This document shows positions 17,391-27,185 of a stretch of 64,000 nt of DNA, piece after piece. The position numbers were made by a program, and so were the translations under genes. Each line of letters begins with the position of its first letter. The stretch's first letter is position 1. Source of the stretch: Pseudonocardia sp. CNS-139. Lineage in GTDB: Bacteria; Actinomycetota; Actinomycetes; Mycobacteriales; Pseudonocardiaceae. Location: positions 62,001 to 126,000 of the forward strand of contig MKJX01000195.1 of the NCBI GenBank assembly GCA_001942415.1, given 5' to 3'. The notes beneath the pieces were generated by a model, which did not search any database, was not told the DNA's origin, and saw only the letters and a program-made list of their open reading frames with translations.

Positions 17391-17418
17391 ACAACGACCG
17401 GTCGGTCCTCCGGTTACG
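17391..17418 (-). promoter_or_regulatory. Sigma-BldN-type promoter for the rsbN-like gene
   Basis: On the minus strand CGTAAC (17418-17413) is followed by exactly 16 nt and then CGTTGT (17396-17391). The Streptomyces sigma-BldN consensus as I recall it is CGTAAC-N16-CGTTGA, so only the last base differs. The predicted start of transcription is about 50 nt before the GTG. A second CCCGTAAC (17461-17468) faces the other way and lacks a -10 partner. Confidence 0.6.
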
Positions 17419-17500
17419 GGCTGCGGACCGTTCACCGCATTGAGTCGTTCGTTCGTCGCACCCGTAACGCAGGCGGCGGTACGTGCGATAGGAGGCGCGT

Positions 17501-18223
17501 TCATCGCAGTCCCTCCGGCAGCAGCTGGGCGAGCCTGCGGACGGCGCGGTGCTGGAGGGCCTTGACGGCCCCCTCGTTGCGGTCCATCAGCTCCGCGGTC
17601 TCGGCCACGGACAGACCTTGGAGGAAGCGGAGCTGGATGCATTCCTGCTGGTCCGGGTTGAGCTTGCGGACGCACCGCAGCAGCTCGTCGTTGGTCGCAC
17701 CGTCGAGCACCTGCTGCTCGGGCCCGCTGGTCGTCGGCGAGAGCTCGACGATGTCGCTCGTGGTCTGTTCGAGCCGGTAGCGGCTGGACTTGACGTGGTC
17801 GAAGATCAGGTTGCGCGCGATGGTGACGAACCACGCACCGATGTCGCGACCCTGGTAGCTGACCGACGTGATCCGGCGCAGCGCCCGGACGAAGGTCTCC
17901 TGCGTGATGTCCTCGGCGAGCGTGCGGTCGCCCATCCGGAAGAGCACGTAGCGGAAGACGACGTCGTAGTAGCGGTCGAACAGCTCGCCGAAGGCGACCA
18001 TGTCGCCTTCCTGTGACGCCTTGACCAGGGCCCAGGCCCCGGTCTCGTCGGGCTGCTCCGCGGGGCCGTCGAGGTGGGCGTGCCCGCCGTCGTCCGCGTG
18101 CCGCGGGCCGGCGGCCGGGGCCGGGCTGTGGCCCCGCGGCCGGGGGAGCGGGGGACCGTCGCCGGCCGCGGGCCCGGCCGGACCGGGCGGCGCGCCGACG
18201 CGGGGAGCTGCTGTCGGGGTCAT
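17501..18223 (-). CDS. ECF RNA polymerase sigma factor, BldN family
   Basis: A 240-residue group 4 sigma factor. An N-terminal extension of ~68 residues (proline/glycine-rich) precedes sigma region 2 (GDMVAFGELFDRYYDVVFRY, DRTLAEDITQETFVRAL, and the -10 recognition stretch GRDIGAWFVTIARNLIFDHVK). Region 4 is LRCVRKLNPDQQECIQLRFLQGLSVAETAELMDRNEGAVKALQHRAV. Streptomyces BldN also has an N-terminal pro-sequence and controls aerial development. ATG 18223 has GAGAGGTAGAG upstream; an in-frame ATG at 18451 would add 76 poorly coding residues. The RsbN-like gene follows. Intact. Confidence 0.88.
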   Translation of the reverse strand: MTPTAAPRVGAPPGPAGPAAGDGPPLPRPRGHSPAPAAGPRHADDGGHAHLDGPAEQPDETGAWALVKASQEGDMVAFGELFDRYYDVVFRYVLFRMGDRTLAEDITQETFVRALRRITSVSYQGRDIGAWFVTIARNLIFDHVKSSRYRLEQTTSDIVELSPTTSGPEQQVLDGATNDELLRCVRKLNPDQQECIQLRFLQGLSVAETAELMDRNEGAVKALQHRAVRRLAQLLPEGLR

Positions 18224-18612
18224 CTCTACCTCTCCACCCGCTGGGGTCCGGGCGGTCTCGGTGGGGAGCAGCCGAGGTTGGCGGATCGGGCGGGTCATGA
18301 CTCCCGACTGGCCCTGCAACCGTGTCGGACCGGACGCCGCGGGTACGCCCGCGGTGCTCTGGCGGCGACGAGCTGCATGCCACTCCCTTTGGGTGAGTCT
18401 CGCGACGATCTCGTGCGTCGGGCCGTTGAGCTGGCTGTAGCGGCGGAGCATACGACCGCCATCGGGTGGCTCAGCACGCACCACCGTTCGCCGCCGAGGT
18501 GTTCCGGTGAGCGGCTGGTTACGCGCGGTCAGCGTCACACTAGCGACCGCCCGACGGGCCGGAGGACCCCGGTGATCTCGCCGAACGTCGGTCCCGCCGC
18601 GCCACCCGGTTC
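18224..18612. other. Divergent intergenic region, bldN-like / acyl-CoA ligase
   Basis: About 390 bp. The sigma reading frame stays open on the minus strand to 18763, but third-position GC falls, which argues against coding. A CGTAAC on the minus strand near 18522 has no CGTT at the right distance. No other strong signal was seen. Confidence 0.4.
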
Positions 18613-20241
18613 GTGCCAGACTCGGCGGTGAGGCCATCCGGCGCAGCGCCGACCCGTGGGAGCACCGTGGAGAGTCCGACCAGCCGCCGAGCCGGGGACG
18701 CGCCGTCGCACGTGGCGGATCTCGTCGGCCGCGCGGCCGAGCGCACCCCGGACGCTGCCGCAATCATCGACGTGACCAGCGCAATCACACTCACGTGGGC
18801 CCAGCTCGACGCGGCGGCCGCCGCCGAGGCGCAGCGGCTGCGCGCGGCCGGTGTGACCACCGGTGATCGAGTCCTCGTCCGCCTCGGCAACGGCGCGGCG
18901 TTCTGTGTGGCGGTGCTGGGCGCGCTGCGGGCCGGGGCGGCCGCCGTGCCGTCGGGGCCGGTCGCCGTCGCGCGCGAGCTGGAGATCGTGCTCGCGGACT
19001 GCACCCCGGCCGTCGTGATCGCTGCGGAGAGTGACGACGTCGCAGCGCGCTGTGGATCAAGCGTCGGTACCCGGCTGCTGCCTCCTCCCGATCTTGCGGC
19101 CCGGCCCGAGGGGCCGCTGCCGGACCGGGGAGCGGGCGGCGAGGAGATCGCGCTCCTCGTCTATACGTCGGGCACCACGGGCCGCCCGCGCGGCGTCTGC
19201 CTGTCGCACCGCGCGCTGCTCGCCAACCGGGCCCAGACGGCGGCCCTGCGCCCGGCGCCGGTGCTGCCGGTGGACCGGGTGCTGCTGTCCATGCCGCTCT
19301 TCCACGTCTTCGGGCTCGCCGCCGGGTTCCTCCAGGTGTGCTGGGCCGGCGCCACGGCGGTGCTCGTCGAGCGGTTCGACCCGGCGCACGTGGCCGAGGT
19401 CCTCGACGCCGAGCGGGTGAGCGTGCTGGCCGGGGTGCCGTCGATGTTCCGGGCGCTGCTCGACCTGCCCGCCGAGCGCCTGCACGAGGCCACGGCGCCG
19501 CTGCGCCTGTGCACCTCCGGCGGGGCGCCGCTGCCGCCTGAGCTGCTGGCGGCCTTCCACGAGGCCACCGGCCTGCCGATCCACGAGGCTACGGGCTCAC
19601 CGAGGGCGCCCCGTGATCACGACGAACGTCGGCGGGGGCGTCGCGAAGCCGGGCTCGGTCGGGCGCCCGCTGCCCGGCGTGCAGCTGCGGCTCGTCGACG
19701 CGCACGGCTCGCCGATCGACACCGTCACCGAGCCGGACCCCGAGGAGCTGGACGAGGAGGTCTCCGACCCGGCGCACGACACCGGGCTGGTGGCCGTGCG
19801 CGGCCCGAACCTCTTCTCCGGGTACTGGCCGGACCGCGCGGGCGGCCCGGACGCCGAGGGCTGGTTCACCACGGCCGACGTCGGGTTCCTGGACGCCGAC
19901 GGGGACCTCCGCCTCGTCGACCGCTCGTCCGACCTGGTGATCGTCAACGGCTTCAACGTCTACCCGCGCGAGGTGGAGCAGGTGCTCGACGAGCTGCCCG
20001 GCGTGGCGGAGGCCGCGGTCGTCGGCGTGCCGGACGAGCGCACCGGCGAGGCGGTGAAGGCCGTGCTCGTGCGCGCCCCGGGGCCGGGCTCACCGAGGAG
20101 GAGGTGCTCGCGCACTGCGCCGAGCGCCTGGCCCGGTTCAAGGTGCCCACGGTCGTGGAGTTCGCCGACGCGCTGCCGCGCACGCCGACGGGCAAGGTCG
20201 CGCGGCGCCAGCTGGCCCAGGTCGAGGCGGTGCGGTCGTGA
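18613..20241 (+). CDS. AMP-dependent acyl-CoA synthetase/ligase (three frameshifts)
   Basis: ANL-superfamily enzyme of about 543 residues that activates a carboxylic acid as acyl-AMP and acyl-CoA. Motifs: P-loop LLVYTSGTTGRPRGVCLSH, LLSMPLFHVFGL, the A5 region IHEGYGLTEGAPV, and A7/A8 GWFTTADVGFLDADG with DRSSDLVIVNGFNVYPREVE. A10 is PRTPTGKVARRQL with the catalytic lysine. Single bases are lost near 19590, 19611 and 20090. The start is uncertain among GTG 18613, 18628 and 18667. The stop overlaps the glutaredoxin GTG (GTGA). Chain length is not predictable. Confidence 0.85.
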   Translation: MPDSAVRPSGAAPTRGSTVESPTSRRAGDAPSHVADLVGRAAERTPDAAAIIDVTSAITLTWAQLDAAAAAEAQRLRAAGVTTGDRVLVRLGNGAAFCVAVLGALRAGAAAVPSGPVAVARELEIVLADCTPAVVIAAESDDVAARCGSSVGTRLLPPPDLAARPEGPLPDRGAGGEEIALLVYTSGTTGRPRGVCLSHRALLANRAQTAALRPAPVLPVDRVLLSMPLFHVFGLAAGFLQVCWAGATAVLVERFDPAHVAEVLDAERVSVLAGVPSMFRALLDLPAERLHEATAPLRLCTSGGAPLPPELLAAFHEATGLPIHEATGSPRAPRDHDERRRGRREAGLGRAPAARRAAAARRRARLADRHRHRAGPRGAGRGGLRPGARHRAGGRARPEPLLRVLAGPRGRPGRRGLVHHGRRRVPGRRRGPPPRRPLVRPGDRQRLQRLPARGGAGARRAARRGGGRGRRRAGRAHRRGGEGRARARPGAGLTEEEVLAHCAERLARFKVPTVVEFADALPRTPTGKVARRQLAQVEAVRS

Positions 20242-20476
20242 GCGCGGACCGGGTCACCCTCTACACGCGGGCGGGCTGCCACCTCTGCGAGGCCGCCGAG
20301 GCCGACGTCGCCCGGATCTGCGCGGAGCTGGGCGTCGGCTGGTCGGCCGTGGACGTCGACGCGATCCCGACCTGCGGGCCGAGTACGGCGACAGCGTCCC
20401 GGTGATCATGGTGGACGGCCGCCAGCACGGGTTCTGGCGGGTGGAGGAGCCGCGGCTGCGGGCCGCGCTGGGCTGA
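20238..20476 (+). CDS. Glutaredoxin-family protein (frameshifted)
   Basis: A thioredoxin-fold protein of about 79 residues after restoring one base lost near 20372. The redox centre is CHLC in LYTRAGCHLCEAAEADV, and the cis-proline strand is SVPVIMVDGRQ. GTG 20238 overlaps the ligase stop, so the two are co-transcribed. Similar DUF836-type glutaredoxins sit close to rex and hemA in other actinobacteria, which fits the redox theme; the partner is unknown. Confidence 0.85.
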
Positions 20477-20545
20477 GCCGGGACGTTCCCGGATCGTCAT
20501 CCCGCAGGCGGGCCCGGCGGGTCGAGCCGGGATGAGACTGTCCCC

Positions 20546-22119
20546 GTGCACAGACGCAGGTCGGACGGGGCTGGTCGGCGCTGGTGGGCGTGCTCGCGGT
20601 GGCCGCCGCGGTCGCCGCCGGCCACCTCGTCGCCGGGATCGTCTCGCCGGGGTCCTCGCCGTTCCTCGCGGTCGGGGACGCGGTCGTCCGGCTCTCGCCG
20701 CAGTGGCTCACGGAGTTCGCGAAGTCCGCGTTCGGCACGGCCGACAAGGTCGTGCTGCTGGCCGCGATGGGCGTCGTGATCGCGGGGGTCGCCGCGGGCG
20801 CCGGGCTGCTGACCCGCCGGCGGACGGCGCCGGGCACCGCGGTCGTCTCGGTGCTGGGCCTCGCCGGGTTCGCCGCGGTGATGGCCCAGCCCGCGTTCGC
20901 CCCGCTGGACCTGCTCGCCCCGAGCGCCGCGCTCCTCGCCGGGATCGTGGTGCTGCGCCGGCTGCACGCGCTCGCGGGGCGCAGCGCGCAGAGCGCGGCG
21001 CGCCCCGCGCGCGAGTCGGGGTCTGAGGGCACGCGAGTCGCGGTGTCGCGGCGGGACGTGCTGGTGTGGGCGTCGGCCGGGGTCGGGGCCGCCTCGCTGC
21101 TGGCGATCGGCGGCGGCACGCTGCTGAGCCGGGGCGCAGGCGACTCCCGCGCGACGGTGACGGCCCGGCTGGCCGCCGCCCGCCTCGCGCAGGCCGCGCC
21201 GCCGATCCCGGCCGGGGCCGCGTTCCCCGAGCTGGGCACGCCCACCTTCCTGACGGCGGCCGCGAGCTTCTACCGGATCGATGTGGCGCTGGGCATCCCG
21301 CGGCTGGCGGCCGAGGACTGGACGCTGCGCGTGCACGGCATGGTGGACCGGGAGGTCACGCTCACCTTCGACGACCTCATGGCCCGCCCGCTCGTGGAGC
21401 GCACGATCACGATGACGTGCGTGTCGAACCCGGTGGGCGGCGACCTCATCTCCACCGCGAACTTCGTCGGGATCGACCTGCGCGACCTGCTGCTGGAGGC
21501 CGGCGTGCGGCCGGGCGCCGACCAGGCGTTCGCCACCAGCGTCGACGGCTGGTACACCGGCACCCCGGTCGACGTGCTCATGCAGCCGGACCGCGGCGCG
21601 ATGCTCGCCGTCGGGATGAACGGGGAGGCGCTGCTCCCGGAGCACGGCTTCCCGGTGCGGATGGTCGTGCCCGGCCTGTACGGCTACGTCTCCGCGACGA
21701 AGTGGATCTCCGACCTGGAGCTGACGACGTTCGCGGCGCGGTCCGGCTACTGGCTCGAACGCGGCTGGGCCGAGCGCGGCCCGGTGAAGACCGGCTCGCG
21801 CATCGACCGCCCGCGCAGCTCGTCGACGGTCCCGGCCGGCACCGTGACGCTCGCCGGGATCGCCTGGTCGCAGCCGGACGGGATCACCCGTGTCGAGGTG
21901 CGGGCCGACGGCGGGCCGTGGGTCGTCGCGGACCTGGCCAGCGACGTCAGCGGGGACACCTGGCGGATGTGGCGCGCCGACCTCGACCTCGTCCCCGGCG
22001 AGCACACGCTGGAGGCCCGGGCCACCGCGGGCACCGGGACCGTCCAGCCCGAGCCCCGGACCAGCCCGATCCCCGACGGGGCCACCGGCTGGCCAGCCGT
22101 CCTCGTGACCGCCCGGTAG
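20546..22119 (+). CDS. Membrane-anchored molybdopterin-dependent oxidoreductase, sulfite-oxidase family
   Basis: About 524 residues. Three to four N-terminal membrane helices (VLAVAAAVAAGHLVAGIV; VVLLAAMGVVIAGVAAGAGLL; VSVLGLAGFAAVMA; plus ASAGVGAASLLAIGGG) are followed by an external Mo-binding domain with the ligand cysteine in TITMTCVSNPVGGDLIS, VDGWYTG and PVRMVVPGLYGYVSATKWI. A C-terminal Ig-like dimer domain (AGIAWSQPDGITRVEVRADGG) completes it. The clean frame begins inside the first helix at GTG 20584. GTG 20546 follows a GAGACT hexamer by 6 nt but needs one base restored just after it. No haem partner gene adjoins; the electron acceptor is unknown. Confidence 0.85.
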
Positions 22120-22135
22120 CGTCCGCTCGCCTCCT

Positions 22136-22158
22136 CCGATCGGCCGATCGTCGATCGG
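22136..22158 (+). terminator. CCGATCG...CGATCGG hairpin
   Basis: CCGATCG (22136-22142) pairs with CGATCGG (22152-22158), and the centre contains the perfect palindrome CGATCGGCCGATCG. It lies 17 nt after the oxidoreductase stop. Confidence 0.45.
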
Positions 22159-22355
22159 GACCGGGGCCCGGTCACCCGGGCGCCACCCGGGCCGGGCGGC
22201 CTCCGTGCGCCGCCGACGGCCGCCGTGACCGGTCCACCGCAGCGGCCGGTCCGCGCCCGCACCTGCCGAACGCGACGAACGGCACTCGGGCGGCGACCAC
22301 CGGTCGGGCCTCGCGAACGGCCCGGGCGAGCACGATCCGGCTCAAGATCGCAACT

Positions 22356-22384
22356 TTGTGCGTGCCTTCACAAGCGACTACCTT
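22356..22384 (+). promoter_or_regulatory. Rex operator overlapping the rex-hemACD promoter
   Basis: TTGTGCGTGCCTTCACAA (22356-22373) matches the Rex box pattern TTGTG-N8-CACAA. Its first six bases serve as a -35 (TTGTGC), and TACCTT at 22379-22384 follows after 17 bp as the -10. Rex binding would therefore block RNA polymerase directly. The leader to the rex GTG is about 155 nt. Confidence 0.8.
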
Positions 22385-22546
22385 GTAATCCAGTCGCCGT
22401 CAACGCCCGAACCCGGGGTTATTCGGCCCGGGTTCATCAGCCGCTCGGGTACGGCGGCCGTCGCCGACGCACGTACCGGCCCGGCCTCCGCGTCCGCAGG
22501 GGTCGCGGACGGCGACACCCGCACTGCACCACCGAGGAGACTGAGC

Positions 22547-23280
22547 GTGACGAAGCCGCCGCATGCCGCTCGGACGGTACGGCCGTCGACAGGCTGCGGT
22601 CCATCCCCGAGGCGAGCGTCGCCCGGCTCGCGGTCTACCTCCGGATGCTCGGCGAGCTCGGTGAGCAGGGGGCCGACACGGTCTCCAGCGACGAGCTCGC
22701 CGCCGCCACCGGTGTCAACCCGGCCAAGCTGCGCAAGGACCTGTCGTACATCGGCTCCTACGGCATCCGCGGCGTCGGCTACGAGGTGTCCGCGCTCACC
22801 CACCAGCTGGAACGCGTGCTCGGGCTCAACCACCGGCAGGCCGTGGCGCTGGTCGGGATCGGCAACCTGGGCCACGCGCTCGCCGGCTACGGCGGGTTCG
22901 ACGGCCGCGGCTTCCCGGTCACCGCGCTGTTCGACGTGGATCCGGACCTCGTCGGCATCCACATCAACGGCATCCTCGTGCAGGACGTCGCCGCGATCCC
23001 CGAGGTCTGCCGCGCGCGCGACGTCACCATCGGCATGATCACCACCCCCGGCCCGGCCGCGCAGGGCGTCTGCGACCTGCTGGTCGAGGCCGGCGTGCGC
23101 TGCATCCTGAACTTCGCGCCCGTGGTGCTGCAGGTGCCGGGCGAGGTCGAGGTCCGCAAGGTCGACCTGGCCGTCGAGCTGCAGATCCTGGCGTTCCACG
23201 TGGCGCGCCGGAACCTCACCGGCGGTGACCCGGAAAGCAACGGCCACGTGGTCAACGGAGCTGGAGGTCTGAAGCCGTGA
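22547..23280 (+). CDS. rex: Redox-sensing transcriptional repressor Rex (frameshifted near start)
   Basis: About 244 residues. The N-terminal winged helix is [12 protein letters not shown] ... [34 protein letters not shown], and the Rossmann NAD(H) domain is [19 protein letters not shown] with [10 protein letters not shown]-terminal swap helix ends [14 protein letters not shown]. Rex binds DNA when NAD+ is high and releases when NADH accumulates. GTG 22547 has GAGGAGA upstream and one base is lost near 22574. The stop overlaps hemA (GTGA). The operator at 22356 indicates autoregulation and co-control of haem synthesis, as in Streptomyces. Confidence 0.95.
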
Positions 23281-24643
23281 CCGTCCTGGTCGTCGGGCTG
23301 TCGCACCGCAGCGCGCCGGTCGAGGTGCTCGAACGCGCCGCCGTCGCCGCCGACGAGGTGCCGAAGCTGCTCGACGAGCTGCTGCACGCGTCGCACGTGT
23401 CCGAGGCCGTGCTGCTCTCCACGTGCAACCGCATCGAGGTCTACGCGGTCGTCGACGCGTTCCACGGCGGCCTCGCCGACGTGTCCGCCGTGCTCGGCCG
23501 GCACAGCGGCCTGCCGCTCGCCCAGCTCACCGAGCACGTCTACGTGCACTACGCGGGCTCGGCGGTGCAGCACCTCTTCGCGGTCGCGTCCGGGCTCGAC
23601 TCGATGGTCGTGGGCGAGGCGCAGATCCTCGGCCAGCTCCGCGCCGCCTACGCCGCCGCCGACGCGGCCGGCTCGGTCGGGCGCGTGCTGCACGAGCTGT
23701 CCCAGCAGGCGCTGCGGGTCGGCAAGCGGGTGCACGCCACCACCGGCATCGACACCGCGGGCGCCTCGGTCGTCTCCGAGGCCCTCTCCGCGCCGCCGAC
23801 GTGCTCGGCGGGAGTCTCGCCGGGCGCCGCGCCGTGGTCGTCGCGCGGGCGCGATGGGCGCGCTCGCCGCGGCCCACCTGCGCCGGGCCGGCGCCGCCGA
23901 GATCGTCGTGCTCAACCGCACCCCCGAGCGCGCGCTCCGGCTGGCCCAGAACACGGAGGTCCAGGGCACGGCCGCGCGGGCCGGCTCGCTGGACGCGCTG
24001 GCGACCGAGCTGGCCGTCTCGGACGTGCTGGTCGCCTGCACCGGCGCCGTCGGCACGGTGGTCGGCCGCGAGCCGGTCGCCGCGGCCGTCGTGGCGCGCG
24101 ACGGGCGCCGCTCGCCGTCTGCGACCTCGGCCTGCCCCGCGACGTCGAGCCGTCCGTCGCCGAGCTGGCCGGCGTCACCGTGATCGACCTGGTCACCCTG
24201 CAGCGGCGGCTCTCCGGCGGCGACCGTGGCACGGCCGTCGCAGCCGCGCAGGAGCTGGTGGCCGAGGAGGCGCAGGCGTACCTGGCCGCGCAGCGGTCCG
24301 CCGAGGTCACGCCCACGGTCACCGCGCTGCGCCGCCGGGCGTCCGAGGTGATCGACGCCGAGCTGCTGCGGCTCGACTCGCGGCTCCCCGAGCTGGACGA
24401 GCGGGTGCGCGAGGAGTTCGCGCGCAGCGTCCGCCGGGTGGTCGACAAGCTCCTGCACACCCCCACGGTGCAGGTCAAGAAGCTGGCCGAGGGCCCGGAC
24501 GGCAACAGCTACGCCGCCGCCCTGCGCGCGCTGTTCGAGCTCGACCCGCAGACCCCGGTCGCGTCGCGGCCCAGCGCAGCGGCGACGTGCTCGGCGCGCT
24601 GGAGGCCCGGGTCGACGGGCGCGGCGAGGAGCAGGTGTCATGA
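23277..24643 (+). CDS. hemA: Glutamyl-tRNA reductase (four frameshifts)
   Basis: First committed step of C5 haem synthesis: glutamyl-tRNA to glutamate-1-semialdehyde with NADPH. The catalytic cysteine lies in [14 protein letters not shown] and the family signature is [18 protein letters not shown]. The NADPH site ([18 protein letters not shown]) is recovered after restoring bases lost near 23795 and 23850. Further losses lie near 24112 and 24590. The C-terminal dimerisation domain is visible ([20 protein letters not shown]). Corrected length is about 456 residues. GTG 23277 overlaps rex and the stop overlaps hemC (ATGA), so translation is coupled. Confidence 0.95.
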
Positions 24644-25615
24644 GCGGCCCGACCCGTCCCGCGGTCCGCATCGGCACCCGGCCGAGCGCGCTGGCCGTCG
24701 CCCAGTCCGAGCAGGTCGCGGAGCGGCTGCGCGCGGCCGGCCTGCCGTGCGAGCTGGTGGAGATCAGCACCCACGGCGACCGGTCCGACGCGCCCGTCGC
24801 CGAGCTGGGCGTCGGCGTGTTCGTGTCGGCGCTGCGCGAGGCGCTCGTGAGCGGCGAGGTCGACGTCGCCGTGCACTCGTACAAGGACCTGCCCACCGCG
24901 CCGGACGCGCGGCTGCTCATCGCGGCCGTCCCGGGCCGGGAGGACGCGCGCGACGCGCTCGTCGCGCGCGACGGCAAGGTGCTCGGCGAGCTGCCGCCGG
25001 GCGCGCGGGTGGGCACCGGCTCGCCGCGGCGCATCGCGCAGCTCGACGCGCTGGGTCTCGGCCTCGACGTCGTCCCGATCCGGGGCAACGTCGACACGCG
25101 CATCGGCAAGGTCCGCTCGGGCCGGCTGGACGCGGTGGTCGTCGCGGCGGCGGGCTGCGCCGGCTCGGCCGGATCGACGAGGCCACCGAGCTGCTCGACC
25201 CGGTGCAGATGCTGCCCGCGCCCGCGCAGGGCGCGCTGGCCGTCGAGTGCCGGGCCCCGGTCACCGACGCGACCTTGAGCTGTCCAGGACGCTCGCCGCC
25301 GTGCTCGACGACCCGTTCACGCGGGCCGCGGTGGTCGCCGAACGCGCGGTGCTCGCCACGCTGGAGGCCGGGTGCAGCGCGCCGGTGGGCGCGCTGGCCG
25401 ACGTGGTGTCCGACCTCGACGACGACGGGCGCGCGGTCGACCGCGTCTCGCTGCGCGCGGTGGTCGGCACGATCGACGGGGGCCTGCTGCGCGCCTCCGT
25501 CACCGGAGAGATGGACGACGCCGAGAAGCTGGGTGCGGCCCTCGCCGCCGAGCTACTCGACATGGGGGGCCCCGCCGCCCTTCCGAGAACCGCAGGATCG
25601 GGAGTTCCGAGATGA
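24640..25615 (+). CDS. hemC: Porphobilinogen deaminase / hydroxymethylbilane synthase (two frameshifts)
   Basis: Joins four porphobilinogens into hydroxymethylbilane. Motifs: [62 protein letters not shown] and [12 protein letters not shown], whose cysteine carries the dipyrromethane cofactor. Bases are lost near 25160 and 25273; corrected length is about 325 residues. It overlaps hemA at its start and the cobA/hemD gene at its end by 4 bp each. Confidence 0.95.
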
Positions 25616-27150
25616 ACCGAGCACCTTCCAACCCGGGGCGGGTGGCCTTCGTGGGCAGTGGCCCCGGCGACCCCGGCCTGCTGACCGTGCGCGCCCGCGA
25701 CGCGCTCGCGAACGCGCCGCTGGTCGTGACCGACGCGGACGTGCCGGAGCCGGTACTCGCGCTGGTCGCCGAGGGTGCCGAGGTACGCCCGGCGGTCGGC
25801 CAGCCCTCCGATGTGGCCAAGGACCTGGTGGCGGAGGCCGGTTCGGGCCGCACGGTGACCCGCCTGGTGAGCGGCGACCCGATGACGGTCGACAGCGTGG
25901 TGCAGGAGGCCGTCGCCGTGGCGGCGGCGGGCGTCCCGTTCGACGTCGTGCCCGGCGTCCCGGCCGGCACGGCCGTCCCGGCGTATGCGGGTGTGCCGCT
26001 CGGCTCCTCGCACGTCGAGGCCGACGTGCGCACCGGCGTCGACTGGGCCCGGCTGGCCGCCGCAACCGGCCCGGTCGTGCTGCACGCCGCGGTGTCGCAC
26101 CTGCCGAGGTGGTCTCCTCGCTCACCGAGCACGGCGTCGCCGCCCAGACGCCGGTGGCCGCCACCGCCAGCGGCACCCAGACCACGCAGAAGACCGTGCA
26201 GGGCACGCTCGCCACGATCGCGTCCGCCGCGCTCGACCTGGACGGCCCGCTCGTCGTCACGGTCGGCGACGAGGTGGGCCTGCGCGCCGAGCTGTCGTGG
26301 TGGGAGTCGCGCGCCCTGTACGGGTGGCGGGTGCTCGTGCCGCGCACGAAGGACCAGGCCGGTGCCATGAGCGACCGGCTGGCCGTGCACGGCGCCACCG
26401 CCGAGGAGGTGCCGACCATCGCGGTCGAGCCGCCGCGCTCGCCCACGCAGATGGAGCGTGCGGTGAAGGGCCTGGTGGACGGCCGCTACCAGTGGGTCGT
26501 GTTCACCTCCACCAACGCCGTGCGCGCGGTGTGGGAGAAGTTCGCCGAGTTCGGGCTGGACGCACGCGCGTTCTCCGGCGTGAAGATCGCCTGTGTCGGC
26601 TCGGCCACCGCGGAGAAGGTGCGCGGGTTCGGCATCAACCCCGAGCTCGTGCCGTCGGTCGAGGAGGCGCAGGAGTCCTCGTCGGAGGGGCTGCTCGGCA
26701 TCTTCCCGCCCTACGACGACGTGCTCGACCCGGTGGACCGGGTGCTGCTCCCGCGCGCGACATCGCCACCGAGACGCTGGCGGCCGGGCTGCGCGACCGC
26801 GGCTGGGAGATCGACGACGTCACGGCGTACCGCACGGTGCGCGCCGCGCCGCCGCCGGCCCCGATCCGCGAGGCGATCAAGACCGGCGGGTTCGACGCGG
26901 TCTGCTTCACGTCGTCGTCCACCGTGCGCAACCTGGTCGGCATCGCCGGCAAGCCGCACGCCCGCACGATCGTCGCGTGCATCGGGCCGCAGACGGCCGA
27001 GACGGCCCGCGAGTTCGGCCTGCGGGTGGACGTCCAGCCGTCGGAGCCCGCGTCCCGGCGCTGGTCGACGCGCTGGCCGCGCACGCCGCGAAGCTCCGCG
27101 CCGAAGGCGCCCTGCCCCCGCCGCGCAAGGCGAAGGGCCGCCGCCGCTAG
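25612..27150 (+). CDS. hemD: Fused uroporphyrinogen-III C-methyltransferase / uroporphyrinogen-III synthase (three frameshifts)
   Basis: About 513 residues. The first half is a CobA-like methylase ([48 protein letters not shown]). The second half is HemD ([78 protein letters not shown]). Losses lie near 26108, 26757 and 27055. This CobA-HemD fusion follows hemC in other actinobacteria and supplies uroporphyrinogen III to haem and cobalamin/sirohaem. In the methylase half the helix after GPGD lacks the usual LTLRA pattern and some glycine loops differ, so methylase activity is less certain than synthase activity. Confidence 0.9.
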
Positions 27151-27185
27151 CCGCGCTCGGGAGCTGCGGTCGTACGCTTGGGCGC

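Noticed and set aside
17461..17490. Second sigma-BldN promoter on the plus strand
   Set aside because: CGTAAC is present, but the position 16 bp downstream reads GCGATA and no plus-strand gene follows.
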